Shown: positions 46,131 to 54,516 of the stretch, in pieces
How positions within the stretch are numbered: position 1 is the first letter of the stretch
Layout of the letters: the number at the start of each line of letters is the position of its first letter
Assembly (NCBI GenBank): GCA_020350885.1
Contig: CP070727.1
Coordinates: forward strand, 1,459,944 to 1,523,943
DNA length: 64,000 nucleotides
Reading direction: 5' to 3'
From: a bacterium
Lineage (GTDB): Bacteria > Krumholzibacteriota > Krumholzibacteriia > Krumholzibacteriales > Krumholzibacteriaceae
Translations under genes and position numbers: made by a program
The notes under the pieces: generated by a model
What the model was told of the DNA's origin: nothing
What the model saw: the letters and a program-made list of their open reading frames with translations, nothing else
The model's database searches: none

Positions 46131-47144
46131 CTATGTTGCTGAGCCTACGATCTCGCTCAGCTTCGTGTAGGTTTCTGCTTCTACCTCTGCGATACGCTGA
46201 AAGCAGGCCGCTGCTTCCTCAAGCCGGTTTCGACGAATGGCCTCAGCAAGCTCAGGAATGGCCGCTATCGATTCACGCAGCCGACCGATCGCCTCAGAGA
46301 AATCCAACTCCGCCATTTCACCAGCCTCCTGCAGAAACGTGATGTACAGGTCGCGTCCGGCCGTCAGATGATCCCCCTCGAGATCGGGAGGTGAGTTCAG
46401 GTACTCACGCACCTGTCGCAAACATTGAGTTGCTGTGTCCTTTCCCAACTCCTCCGGCCAGCGTGCAATCTCGCTCGCCACCTTCTCCATCGCCGAAATG
46501 CCCACCATACTGACAGGAGGATGCAGCATTGTTTGACACTCATCGGCAATGGATCTTCGTATCAGCATATCTACAGGCGGCAGGTGTTGAGAAATGTCTA
46601 AGACAACCAACCGATTCCGCTTGCCCAAGCCAGGCACGTTCACATCCCAGGCCAGTTGCAGTTCATCCAGCGATATTTCTTGAATATCCTCCTTGTCGGT
46701 ATCGTGAACGTACGCCTGTTCCTCCTTGTAGCCCACCAGTAGCACATAATGAATTGGGATGTGACGTTTGTGATAGATATCCTCGTAGAAGTGCAAATGG
46801 AACATGTCCAGTGGCCCAAGCACCGGCGGCGTCCCCGCGTCCATTGCCTCCCGAGCCTTGTTCCAGGAAAACTTGAAAGCCCGGTTCTCAAAGTCGGTGT
46901 ACTCGGCATCGAGTAGCTCAGCCAGGTACTTGTGCTGGCGGGGACCCGCAATGCCCCAGTACACCTGGCGTGGCGGATCGGCTGCTTTGAACCGCAGGTA
47001 GGCAAAGCCCCCTCCCTGCCCCAGGCCGTACAGAAACTCATTTGACCAGTCTTGACCGGAACGCCAGTGAACCAGGTCACGGATGCCATTAACGGGACAC
47101 ATCCCATGTGCTCGACGATGGGGAATGGTCTGTAGACGTCCCAT
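46131..47144 (-). CDS. BtrH-like/DUF4872 protein
   Basis: The 337-residue protein resembles butirosin biosynthesis protein H. The N-terminal part contains HRRAHGMCPVNGIRDL with a candidate catalytic Cys16, and HIPIHYVLLVGYKEEQAYVHD with a candidate His. This suggests a cysteine-peptidase-like acyltransferase fold. The C-terminal helical part (about 220-337) matches DUF4872. BtrH transfers an acyl side chain in aminoglycoside biosynthesis; here no biosynthetic partner is nearby. Confidence 0.75.
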   Translation of the reverse strand: MGRLQTIPHRRAHGMCPVNGIRDLVHWRSGQDWSNEFLYGLGQGGGFAYLRFKAADPPRQVYWGIAGPRQHKYLAELLDAEYTDFENRAFKFSWNKAREAMDAGTPPVLGPLDMFHLHFYEDIYHKRHIPIHYVLLVGYKEEQAYVHDTDKEDIQEISLDELQLAWDVNVPGLGKRNRLVVLDISQHLPPVDMLIRRSIADECQTMLHPPVSMVGISAMEKVASEIARWPEELGKDTATQCLRQVREYLNSPPDLEGDHLTAGRDLYITFLQEAGEMAELDFSEAIGRLRESIAAIPELAEAIRRNRLEEAAACFQRIAEVEAETYTKLSEIVGSAT

Positions 47145-47176
47145 GTTGAAACCTCCTCAACGAATTCTCGAATAGC

Positions 47177-47278
47177 GCTTAATAACTGAGTTTGAGCCGC
47201 GCTGCAGCGAGGGCACGCATTCTTACCGGGTAAGAACCGTGACAGAGCGAAAGCGTCTGTTCCAAACGCCAGTCAGGC
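47177..47278 (-). repeat. attC-like site
   Basis: The right end GTCAGGC (47272-47278) has one mismatch, and the left end is an irregular GCTTAATAAC. The arm GCCGCGCTGCAGCG matches the family. The stop of the TspO gene (47273-47275) lies inside the right core. Confidence 0.45.
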
Positions 47279-47755
47279 AACGGGCCCCACATTCAGTCGC
47301 CACAATGCGAAGTTCAGGCACGATGCGAACCCGACCCAGACAAGGTAGGGCATCATCAGTGCACCGGCGCGCTTATCCTCACGCCAAAACAACACCACGA
47401 CGGCCAGAATCACGACCCATAAAACCACAATATCGAAGAACGCAATGTCAGCTCGATGAATTCCGAAGAATAGGTACGACCACAGCGCGTTGAGGATCAG
47501 CTGGATGATGAACAAGACCAGTGCCGCGCCTGCGCCGCTGAAACCTGCGCGCCGCCATACAAGCCATGCGGCCACACCCATCAGCACATAGAGCACAGTC
47601 CACACCGGGGCGAAGATCGCGTCCGGCGGAGTCCACGCAGGCTTGGCGAGTGATGCGTACCATTCGCCGGGCATGTACCGGGAGCCGATCCAGCCGGCGG
47701 CGAAAGAGGCAAACAGCCAGCCCACCAGACCGAGAATGCTTTTCACAGTCCCCAA
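47273..47755 (-). CDS. tspO: TspO/MBR-family membrane protein
   Basis: The 160 residues form five transmembrane helices with the family signatures WYASLAKPAWTPPDAIFAPVW, NALWSYLFFGIHR and SCLNFALWRLN. TspO proteins bind tetrapyrroles and have been linked to photooxidative and general stress. The gene's stop codon is embedded in the downstream attC-like core, as is common for cassette genes. Confidence 0.92.
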   Translation of the reverse strand: MGTVKSILGLVGWLFASFAAGWIGSRYMPGEWYASLAKPAWTPPDAIFAPVWTVLYVLMGVAAWLVWRRAGFSGAGAALVLFIIQLILNALWSYLFFGIHRADIAFFDIVVLWVVILAVVVLFWREDKRAGALMMPYLVWVGFASCLNFALWRLNVGPVA

Positions 47756-47768
47756 TGTTCCTCCTCCT

Positions 47769-47867
47769 GTCTAACGTTCGTCGCATCAACTGCGGGAAAG
47801 GTGGCGCTCGGCGTGCCCTAGAGCCCGCGCGCCGCCGCAACGTAACAGCTGTACGTACGTGTTAACC
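47769..47867 (-). repeat. attC site
   Basis: The left end GTCTAAC (47769-47775) is exact and the right end GTTAACC (47861-47867) has one mismatch. CGCATCAACTGCGGGAAAGG in the left arm is nearly identical to the site at 50000. Length 99 bp. Confidence 0.75.
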
Positions 47868-48032
47868 AGCAATCCTTGCAACTCGTGAAGCCACCACAGA
47901 AAAGAAACACCAGTTCAACCTCCGCGACCGCACCGTCGCCCAGACGCCACGATCGAAATGCTCATGGACCTCACGCATTGCATAGAAATGGTAATCCCCT
48001 TCATGCGCATTGAATAAAAACTTGACGCACAC
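47862..48032 (-). CDS. Possible small cassette gene or gene remnant
   Basis: A frame from GTG at 48030-48032 to a TAA inside the attC core (47862-47864) encodes 56 residues with FLFNAHEGDYHFYAMREVHE. The frame stays open further upstream without a better start, and no RBS is seen. Its stop position in the attC core is typical of a cassette ORF. Function unknown. Confidence 0.3.
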   Translation of the reverse strand: MCVKFLFNAHEGDYHFYAMREVHEHFDRGVWATVRSRRLNWCFFSVVASRVARIAG

Positions 48033-48055
48033 GGTTATGGGTGCCCCCGGGATTT

Positions 48056-48076
48056 GTACAACTCTGAGAGTTAGAC
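48056..48076 (-). repeat. Collapsed attC-like core pair
   Basis: GTACAAC and GTTAGAC stand only seven bases apart and form a short hairpin (AACTCT/AGAGTT). It may be a scar left by deletion of the interior of an attC site, or a small terminator before the next cassette gene. Confidence 0.3.
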
Positions 48077-48110
48077 CGCCCGTGTCAAAAATAGTTCGCC
48101 AATTCTATTT

Positions 48111-49232
48111 TCAATAGTTGCCATTATTACGAGAAAGGGGACGGACATGCCGCACGAGATATAACAACACCTCCCCAGGAGATTCATTCACGACATAATG
48201 CGCAGCACGGTCGATGATGAAGAGATCCTTTTGAGGTGCCTCAATGCGGTTAAAGAATTCCACAACGATACTCGTAGGTGTCGTTCGGTCGTGTGCTCCA
48301 GCGAAGAAGTAGATGGGACACTTGAATACCGTGATATCATCGAAGTTCACGGCCTCGGCTTGAGGTAACAATATTTCTATGGAACTCAACTCACCAAGTT
48401 CCGTAGATCCGACATCGTAATCGTTGTAGTCGGGACTCAACGCACGAAATATGGACTCATCAACATTCGTCTTCCCATACAACATTCCGCCCAGGGCGAT
48501 GACCCATTTTCGCTCGACCATTGTTTTCGCTAGGGGAGTTGCACCGTACGAGCTCGGGTATGGCGCTATAGCTTTCAGCTCTTTGATCGCCAGGTTGTTA
48601 CCGGCTGCCTCCGCTTGAGCCAGGGTCTCTTGGTAACTGACGACTTCATTGCGCTTTCCATTGACGACTTGCCCCACTCCAATGTAAGCATGAAGCCACT
48701 CAGGCCGGTGTTGGGCGACCCTGATCCCGAGTATGCTTCCCCATGAGTGTCCCATCAGAAAGATCTTGTCTTTGCCAAACGTGCGCCGAAGTATATCAAT
48801 CAACTCCTCCGTGTCTGCCTGCATCTGATCAATCGACATCGATGTATCCGGCTGTCGTTTGGCGGAAGAGAATGTCTTTCCAGCCCCTCGCTGATCCCAT
48901 TGCACCACGGTGAAGAAATCTTCCCACGGACGCTGGAACGTCCAGCTCACAGGCATCATCGGGGACCCGGGACCGCCGTGGATGAAGAGCAGTATCGGAT
49001 TCGCTGGATCGCTGCCGCGAACGCTTACCCATTGTTCAATGCCGCCGATCTCGACGGCTTTTAGTTCATCGATTCCATCTGGCGCTATCGCTCGCGAAGC
49101 TGCAATCGCGGCGCGAGGATCGAATAGGGAATCTCCGTTGGACGCTGCAAGCGTCTGATCCGCAGAAAGACATACTGACAGAATTGCCCCTACGACGGCG
49201 GCCACTGCGAAGCATGTATTAGATACATTCAA
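48111..49232 (-). CDS. Exported alpha/beta hydrolase, proline iminopeptidase-like (copy 1)
   Basis: The 373-residue protein has a signal peptide (ending TLAASNG). LLFIHGGPGSPMMP (oxyanion region), VQWDQRGAGKTF, the nucleophile elbow FLMGHSWGSILG and a final His near DRAAHYVVNESP give the catalytic set of the S33 peptidase family. It is exported, so a peptide or ester substrate outside the cytoplasm is likely. A related but very differently composed gene is at 50101. Confidence 0.87.
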   Translation of the reverse strand: MNVSNTCFAVAAVVGAILSVCLSADQTLAASNGDSLFDPRAAIAASRAIAPDGIDELKAVEIGGIEQWVSVRGSDPANPILLFIHGGPGSPMMPVSWTFQRPWEDFFTVVQWDQRGAGKTFSSAKRQPDTSMSIDQMQADTEELIDILRRTFGKDKIFLMGHSWGSILGIRVAQHRPEWLHAYIGVGQVVNGKRNEVVSYQETLAQAEAAGNNLAIKELKAIAPYPSSYGATPLAKTMVERKWVIALGGMLYGKTNVDESIFRALSPDYNDYDVGSTELGELSSIEILLPQAEAVNFDDITVFKCPIYFFAGAHDRTTPTSIVVEFFNRIEAPQKDLFIIDRAAHYVVNESPGEVLLYLVRHVRPLSRNNGNY

Positions 49233-49276
49233 TAGAGAATCCCGTCGTTAGAGTTTATCGACCTTCCGTTGCGCCC

Positions 49277-49332
49277 ATTTAATCAGCAGGCGGCGTGACG
49301 TCGAAGACCGACAGCTTCAGCGGAAGTTAGAT
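49277..49332 (-). repeat. attC site (compact)
   Basis: The right end GTTAGAT (49326-49332) is exact and the left end ATTTAAT has one mismatch. CGTGACGTCGAAGACCGACA matches the right arm of the site at 61544-61641. Length about 56 bp. Confidence 0.6.
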
Positions 49333-49339
49333 GCAGTTC

Positions 49340-49576
49340 TCATTCTTTATGAGATCCTAATTCTCGCCCTAAAATCTCCTTCGCTCTGTCATGCATATTG
49401 GGAAACAAGTCTGATGGAACTTTTTCCTTGCCCAAGGAAATTGCAACCATATATCGTGCACATTTCATCTTTTCCTTATGACAATATCTGTTTTTAAGCA
49501 TGTTTGCCATTGCAGGCATATCAGCCAGTCTGTCATTGAAAAATGGGCAATCTTTCAATTTCTCACATTCTGGCAT
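49340..49576 (-). CDS. Small four-cysteine protein
   Basis: The 78 residues start after AAAGGGGG and carry four conserved-looking cysteines in MPECEKLKDCPFFND and RYCHKEKMKCARYM. Spacing C-x5-C ... C-x6-C could bind a metal or iron-sulfur cluster. I recall similar unnamed small proteins in anaerobes. Function unknown. Confidence 0.6.
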   Translation of the reverse strand: MPECEKLKDCPFFNDRLADMPAMANMLKNRYCHKEKMKCARYMVAISLGKEKVPSDLFPNMHDRAKEILGRELGSHKE

Positions 49577-49613
49577 AATGTACCCCCTTTCAAGGCTAAT
49601 CTGTACTTAAAGC

Positions 49614-49715
49614 ACCTAACATCCTTGAACTACGCTTCGGGCTGAGTCTGATCCGGCGGGTGCTCAGCAACCGGTGTGACATGCCAGAACCGCAAGCTTC
49701 AGCGAACAGTTAGAT
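49614..49715 (-). repeat. attC site
   Basis: ACCTAAC (49614-49620) and GTTAGAT (49709-49715) are exact consensus ends, with well-paired arms around ACGCTTCGGGCTGAG and GCAAGCTTCAGCG. Length 102 bp. Confidence 0.8.
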
Positions 49716-49739
49716 CGTCAAGGTCAAATCATGCTGCAT

Positions 49740-49973
49740 TCATCCTAGATTATCTGATGATTCCTGTTCTTCAAGCTTTTTTCCGGCCTTAACCTCGACA
49801 ATCGTCTCGATTGCACGTCTGCCATCCTTGTTATGTAGATCATACAGAGATCCAAGAGTTGTAATTGTCGCACCCGATCCACCTCGCCGTGCTTTTCTTG
49901 ATATCCGAATGAATATGATGCAGACGATTGCCAAGATTAATAGTGCAAAACCTAACGAAGTCAATGTATTCAT
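49740..49973 (-). CDS. Small single-helix membrane protein
   Basis: I place the start at the ATG at 49973; the open frame to 50015 runs into the attC site. The 77 residues have one transmembrane helix (about 5-24), a basic stretch (RISRKARRGG) and a soluble tail with DGRRAIETIVEVKAGKKLEE. No family recognised. Confidence 0.5.
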   Translation of the reverse strand: MNTLTSLGFALLILAIVCIIFIRISRKARRGGSGATITTLGSLYDLHNKDGRRAIETIVEVKAGKKLEEQESSDNLG

Positions 49974-49999
49974 AAGAGTTATTCTTTCTGCCAAAACGG

Positions 50000-50098
50000 G
50001 CCTAACCTCTCGCATCAGCTGCGGGAAAGGTGGCCTCAGATCTTACCCCCGCAAGGGCCGTAAAGCAGAAGTTCGTCATCTGCATGCGACAGTCAGAC
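50000..50098 (-). repeat. attC site
   Basis: The left end GCCTAAC (50000-50006) is exact and the right end GTCAGAC (50092-50098) has one mismatch. GCATCAGCTGCGGGAAAGG in the left arm is shared almost exactly with the site at 47769. Length 99 bp. Confidence 0.75.
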
Positions 50099-50100
50099 AA

Positions 50101-51162
50101 TCAATCAAAATTTTCAAGGTCTTTATTCGTTAAAAACGATACTACAGCCTCAACAAATTGCTTCTCTTGGTCTACGTACACTAAATGGTGACTGTTCTTT
50201 AAAAGTAAAAACGTCTTTTCTCCTCCATAATTTTCAATATCTTTTTTCAATTCCTCCCACGGGCTATCAACATCATATTCTCCCGCAATTACGAGTAATG
50301 GTGTTTGTAGATTTTTTACCTTCTCAGTTATATCAATGTTCATCAATGTTTCGAACATGATATCGCCAACAATTTTAGATTCATTCAACCATTTTATAAT
50401 AAGATGTTCATCATCGATTGCATCATCAATTCTTTTTCGAGATATGCTACGCATCATACCTCCGTATGCTTCGGAGGACCATTTGCTCATTACTTCAAAC
50501 ACATTTTTGCTCTCGCTAACTTCTAATATATTTATATCTGATAATTCTTTGATCGCTTCTTTGTTATCGGTTTCTTTTGCCCACTGTAAAGTCATTTCGT
50601 AACGCGATATCATTATTCTCCTGACACTAAATGGTGCACATGCCGTTACAAGTTTCATGACGTCCCCATCATGTTCCAACAAGTAGAGATAAGCCAGTAA
50701 TCCACCCCAGGAATGCCCGAAAAGATAAATTTCCTGATTAATAAAACGTTTTTTTATATATTGAACGACATTATGAGTGTCCGAGACATAATTCTTCAGC
50801 GTATGAGCACTATCCGGTATAGCTGCGGATTTCATTATCCCTCTTTGCTGTAGATATACGACCACAAAGTGCTCTTCTAGTTGAGGACCCGAATAGGCTA
50901 AGAATGTCAGAATTCCAAACGGATTTGCCGGTCCACCATGTAAATACAGTAATATCGGTGCATTCCTATCATTACCCTTTATGTCAGCATACAGTTCAGT
51001 GTCTGCAGTTTTAATGCGAACCTTCTCATTAATAGAATCAGCATTTAAACAGATTGGCTTGGCAAATAGTATTACAGATATTATCGTAACGAAAAAGAGT
51101 GAATTGTTAGATTTTTGATGCATGTCTAGTTTACATATTTTCAGGATTACTCCTTTTTCCAT
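50101..51162 (-). CDS. Exported alpha/beta hydrolase, proline iminopeptidase-like (copy 2)
   Basis: The A/T-rich gene encodes about 353 residues with LLYLHGGPANPFGILTF, VYLQQRGIMKSA, YLFGHSWGGLLAYL (nucleophile elbow) and a final His in NSHHLVYVDQEK. The signal peptide is best read from the internal Met at 51123 (MHQKSNNSLFFVTI). It shares family and architecture with 48111-49232, but base composition is very different, pointing to an independent source. The outer ATG lies directly against the attC core. Confidence 0.85.
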   Translation of the reverse strand: MEKGVILKICKLDMHQKSNNSLFFVTIISVILFAKPICLNADSINEKVRIKTADTELYADIKGNDRNAPILLYLHGGPANPFGILTFLAYSGPQLEEHFVVVYLQQRGIMKSAAIPDSAHTLKNYVSDTHNVVQYIKKRFINQEIYLFGHSWGGLLAYLYLLEHDGDVMKLVTACAPFSVRRIMISRYEMTLQWAKETDNKEAIKELSDINILEVSESKNVFEVMSKWSSEAYGGMMRSISRKRIDDAIDDEHLIIKWLNESKIVGDIMFETLMNIDITEKVKNLQTPLLVIAGEYDVDSPWEELKKDIENYGGEKTFLLLKNSHHLVYVDQEKQFVEAVVSFLTNKDLENFD

Positions 51163-51163
51163 T

Positions 51164-51259
51164 GGCTAACACGATCATCAGTGACGGCGATCGCGAAGCC
51201 GTCGTGCTGATAGTCTCAAGGTATCAAGCGCACGCCGTCAGCTGCATGTAGTGTCGTAC
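51164..51259 (-). repeat. attC site
   Basis: The left end GGCTAAC (51164-51170) has one mismatch and the right end GTCGTAC (51253-51259) two. The arms ATCAGTGACGGCG and ACGCCGTCAGCTGCATG fit the family. Length 96 bp. Confidence 0.62.
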
Positions 51260-51263
51260 AATT

Positions 51264-51635
51264 TTACAATCTAAGCAATATTTTCAAACGATCCAACTCG
51301 ATACCGTTCTCGGCTCTCGTTCCCCCTGCTTGCACTAGATCACCGATCTCAAGTAGCAGAATCACTTGATAGAGCTCCAATTGGTCTTCGGATGGCGGTG
51401 GATTCCTAAAGAAGGACGGGAGCAGGAGGCGTTCTGATCGACCGCCGAGGCAGCTAAGATCTATGGTGACGCCGCCATTCACAGGCACTAAATTCTCGAT
51501 AGCCACAACGATCCCGGTGACGATAGAGACACTCGAATCGCCAGGGCATGAGGGATTGTCGCCGGAACAACCGAGAAGAAAGAAGGATAAGAGATACAAT
51601 GCTACGACTGTGGGGACTTTCAGAACAGTCTTCAT
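51264..51635 (-). CDS. Small lipoprotein, unknown function
   Basis: The start is the ATG at 51635, giving a 123-residue lipoprotein precursor (lipobox LLGC). The mature part has SIVTGIVVAIENLVPVNGG and ends LDRLKILLRL. Two Cys outside the lipobox (PSCPG, SCLGG) may pair. No family recognised. Confidence 0.55.
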   Translation of the reverse strand: MKTVLKVPTVVALYLLSFFLLGCSGDNPSCPGDSSVSIVTGIVVAIENLVPVNGGVTIDLSCLGGRSERLLLPSFFRNPPPSEDQLELYQVILLLEIGDLVQAGGTRAENGIELDRLKILLRL

Positions 51636-51690
51636 GATCTCACCCCCAATGGAATATATCACATTCAAGAACCAGAAGTTAGTAAAATCT

Positions 51691-51798
51691 GCCTAACGGG
51701 CTATGCGTAACTTGCGGTCGACCCTCCATTGCTTGCGAGTGATCCTGTGGGCGCACTGCTTTCCCGGTGAAATCGGGCGGCGGCCGACAAATTTACGC
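51691..51798 (-). repeat. attC-like site (right end unclear)
   Basis: GCCTAAC (51691-51697) is exact and is followed by an arm ACTTGCGGTCGACCC that can pair with GGGCGGCGGCCGACAA. The right core near the CPBP gene's stop has decayed. Confidence 0.48.
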
Positions 51799-52758
51799 GC
51801 TGGATAGATTGCTCGCCTTCCCTCCTACACGGTGAATAGGTTCCCTCACTACCAGTTTGTGCGGGAAGGGCCATCTTCTTGCGAAGAATCTCACCCAGAG
51901 CAGCATTAGGGTAACCGGGACGACCCCCAAGGAGAATGTTAAACCGTACACAGCCTGAACACCGGCAGGAGCCAACTCCTGCATGTACCCTGTAAAAGAA
52001 CCTATGAACACATTACCCAGGTAGTGGACCAACATTGGAGGAAGCAAGCTGCCCGTCTTCACGAACAGATAGCCATAGAATACGCCCATGAAGAAGGACC
52101 AGCCGAGCTGTCCGATCACCCATACCGTCTCGCGGCCACTTAGGAGATTCAGAAGATGGAGTAGAGCAAAAGCACTCGCGGCAATCACAATGGACTTGTT
52201 TCGCGCGTATCTGGCCAAGAAAAGTGTGAGAATGACACCACGGAATCCGATCTCCTCAAAGGCGGAGGGAAGAGATAGGAAGGGGCTCAACGACTGGGGC
52301 GGTAAGTCTCCGGATATGTCGAAGACCCTGCGCAGAAATGCTGATGTGATGGGAAGATTTTCAGTAAGCCGGTAGATTATCGAAGCAGCAGCCTGAGACA
52401 GTGCCAGGATAGCATAGCATGAAATAGCAAGCAACAGGAGACGCGTTAATGGCCGGTTCTTTGTCAAACCGATATCGTTCAGGTATCGTTTGAACGAACG
52501 CGTACCTTTGGGAAGCTTCAGAAGAAACGGCACAATGAGAAAGAGAATGACCACGTGGGAAATGGACGCGTTGAGGAATCCCGTGAATCTGGACTCGCCA
52601 GGAAGGCCGAGCACTCGGATTAAAACGGTGCCAGTCAGTCCAAGTACCAGCACTGACACAACCAAGAATGTTACCAGGGATATCCAGGGATGATCCATGA
52701 AGCGGAATTTCTTCTCAGCTCGTTCTGTGCTTGAGAATCGGCTATCATTCTGCCCCAC
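51793..52758 (-). CDS. CPBP-family intramembrane metalloprotease (copy 2)
   Basis: The start is GTG near 52758 after GCGGAGAT. The 321-residue protein has about eight transmembrane helices and the CPBP motifs SAFEEIGFRGVIL, FALLHLLNLLSGR and PPMLVHYLGNVF. It is not closely similar to the copy at 19944-20996. Roles in the family include protein maturation and bacteriocin self-immunity. Confidence 0.87.
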   Translation of the reverse strand: MGQNDSRFSSTERAEKKFRFMDHPWISLVTFLVVSVLVLGLTGTVLIRVLGLPGESRFTGFLNASISHVVILFLIVPFLLKLPKGTRSFKRYLNDIGLTKNRPLTRLLLLAISCYAILALSQAAASIIYRLTENLPITSAFLRRVFDISGDLPPQSLSPFLSLPSAFEEIGFRGVILTLFLARYARNKSIVIAASAFALLHLLNLLSGRETVWVIGQLGWSFFMGVFYGYLFVKTGSLLPPMLVHYLGNVFIGSFTGYMQELAPAGVQAVYGLTFSLGVVPVTLMLLWVRFFARRWPFPHKLVVREPIHRVGGKASNLSSA

Positions 52759-52789
52759 AATATCTCCGCTGACAATGTTGATTCAGACA

Positions 52790-52804
52790 GGCTAACAGTT
52801 AATG
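52790..52804 (-). repeat. Collapsed attC-like core pair
   Basis: GGCTAAC and GTTAATG are separated by one base (52790-52796 and 52798-52804). It resembles two attC ends joined after loss of the middle. It sits between the CPBP gene's start and the Ntn hydrolase gene's end, where a site is expected. Confidence 0.3.
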
Positions 52805-52840
52805 CTTAGTTTTAAGGACACTGAGTATTTCTTCTATCAT

Positions 52841-54112
52841 TTAATTGTCTGGATCTTTATCTAATGCTTTTTGATAATTCTCTATTGCCAATTCAATATT
52901 ATTGTTTCTTCTGTAAGCTTCAGCAAGTCGATAATAAACCTTGAATGATTCAGGATACTCGTTTACATTGATTTTGAATATCTCTATAGCTTCCTCAATT
53001 TTACCATTAGACATAAGGTGAAGTCCTGTATTCTCAAGAACCCACTCTTGAAATAGAAACTTATTATATGTTTGAGTTTCATCTTTCAATGCTTGGAAAG
53101 TGTTGAGTCCTTCTTTAATTCTCTTTTCGTTTATGTTTTTAATTAATTGCGCATCTCCCCATTGTATACCAATATATTTTTGTGTTAATAAACTATAAGG
53201 TTCTACCTCAAATAGTTCCTGTAATGAATAGTTCGATCCTCCTTTTGCAAGCTCTTCCATCAGGTCGAATACTACTACTTCTTCAAAATTATGATAGTAA
53301 TACAGATATATTTTCTTATTTACCAAATCACAAATCGTTGAGTATGCAGTTGCGCAATAATAAGACTGCATACACATAGCTGAGAGAATGCGCCGCATTA
53401 AATTCACCGATGGAGTATTTTGATTTCGAATCATTTGGTCTGCAATTCTCCAGCGTGAACAAGGATACTTTTTTGGTATGTCGATATTTGATTGAATAGT
53501 ATTGGTGCAAATCTGATAGCCTTGATTTTTCCTTAGTATTTGAAGTTGATCATTCACCCATTCAAAAATCACTGATTTGCCATCAGCGTCCGCAAAAACC
53601 CACATTGTACCACTTAAATCGATATCATATTTATTGAATAAATATATTGCCTCATCAACCGTTGCTATATTACTGAGTATATAGTCAATAATATCAATTT
53701 CCGTATCCCAGTTTGGTTTCTTTGGATCATCTGCCCATCCTGTATAATCACATGTGTTTATATCAACACAAAGACCTTGATCATTCATTCCTCCCTGATA
53801 AGCATATAAAGACCTAGCAAAACCCCAAAATGCTCTACCATAGGTCTTGTCAGTTGCTGGGAAAATCCAAACTTTCGCTCGTAAGTCTTGACCATCTTCA
53901 TTAAAACCTACAAATATACTGTCGTTACTCGACATCGACACAAAGATACAGGCGTGAGTTGAATTGTGAATAGATAAACCGGTGATTAGGAAAATAAGAA
54001 TTGTCAACCTCGTAAATACAATTTGCCCGATTTCAAGAATTTTAAAAATTATCATGACATTTCTTTTTTTTATTTTTTCTTCTGCTTTGCTGTTAGTTTG
54101 CATGTAAATCAT
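52841..54112 (-). CDS. Ntn-hydrolase (C45/choloylglycine-like) with C-terminal TPRs
   Basis: This A/T-rich gene encodes 423 residues. A signal or anchor region (about 30-54) ends HA, directly before Cys55 of CIFVSMSSNDSIFVGFNEDG, the expected N-terminal nucleophile of linear-amide C-N hydrolases. Support comes from GGMNDQGLCVDINT and a late CTNTIQ. Two TPR motifs (about 360-423, NPESFKVYYRLAEAYRR-like) follow. The first ATG overlaps the stop of the upstream gene as ATGA, so translation is probably coupled. Confidence 0.78.
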   Translation of the reverse strand: MIYMQTNSKAEEKIKKRNVMIIFKILEIGQIVFTRLTILIFLITGLSIHNSTHACIFVSMSSNDSIFVGFNEDGQDLRAKVWIFPATDKTYGRAFWGFARSLYAYQGGMNDQGLCVDINTCDYTGWADDPKKPNWDTEIDIIDYILSNIATVDEAIYLFNKYDIDLSGTMWVFADADGKSVIFEWVNDQLQILRKNQGYQICTNTIQSNIDIPKKYPCSRWRIADQMIRNQNTPSVNLMRRILSAMCMQSYYCATAYSTICDLVNKKIYLYYYHNFEEVVVFDLMEELAKGGSNYSLQELFEVEPYSLLTQKYIGIQWGDAQLIKNINEKRIKEGLNTFQALKDETQTYNKFLFQEWVLENTGLHLMSNGKIEEAIEIFKINVNEYPESFKVYYRLAEAYRRNNNIELAIENYQKALDKDPDN

Positions 54113-54396
54113 TTACTCTTCATAGCTCCAATCGACGCAAGAAATATTATTGCGGCGGCGATATCTATCGGAGCCCAGATAGACCTAGTCAAATAAATCG
54201 GATATATTGGATTAAAAAATACTGCTATCGCAACAAATAACCATGCCCAGCCAGCCTTATCGTTGCTGAATGCCTCAAATGCAGAAACGGCTGATACTGT
54301 TAAAACGATCCAACGAAGCGCAATGTAATACTTGTATGGTAACCTGCCCAAGGCGATGAGAAGAAATATCGAGGCAATTATCTTTAGAATAGCCAT
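54109..54396 (-). CDS. Small multi-helix membrane protein
   Basis: The 95 residues contain three or four transmembrane helices (ILKIIASIFLLIALGRL, WIVLTVSAVSAFEAF, AGWAWLFVAIAVFFN). It ends MKSK with a TGA overlapping the next gene's ATG by four bases, so the two genes form one two-gene cassette. This resembles small DUF-type proteins of unknown function. Confidence 0.62.
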   Translation of the reverse strand: MAILKIIASIFLLIALGRLPYKYYIALRWIVLTVSAVSAFEAFSNDKAGWAWLFVAIAVFFNPIYPIYLTRSIWAPIDIAAAIIFLASIGAMKSK

Positions 54397-54410
54397 TTCC
54401 TATCCAATAT

Positions 54411-54516
54411 GCTTAACGCCTTATCGCTCACCTGCAGCGGCTTCCTTTCACTTCAAATCAGCTCGATCGCCACGGCGCTTTCACCTGCAGCGGCGTATTA
54501 TGGAGCTTGGTTAATC
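54411..54516 (-). repeat. attC site
   Basis: The left end GCTTAAC (54411-54417) is exact and the right end GTTAATC (54510-54516) has one mismatch. CACCTGCAGCGGC occurs in both arms. Length 106 bp. Confidence 0.7.
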
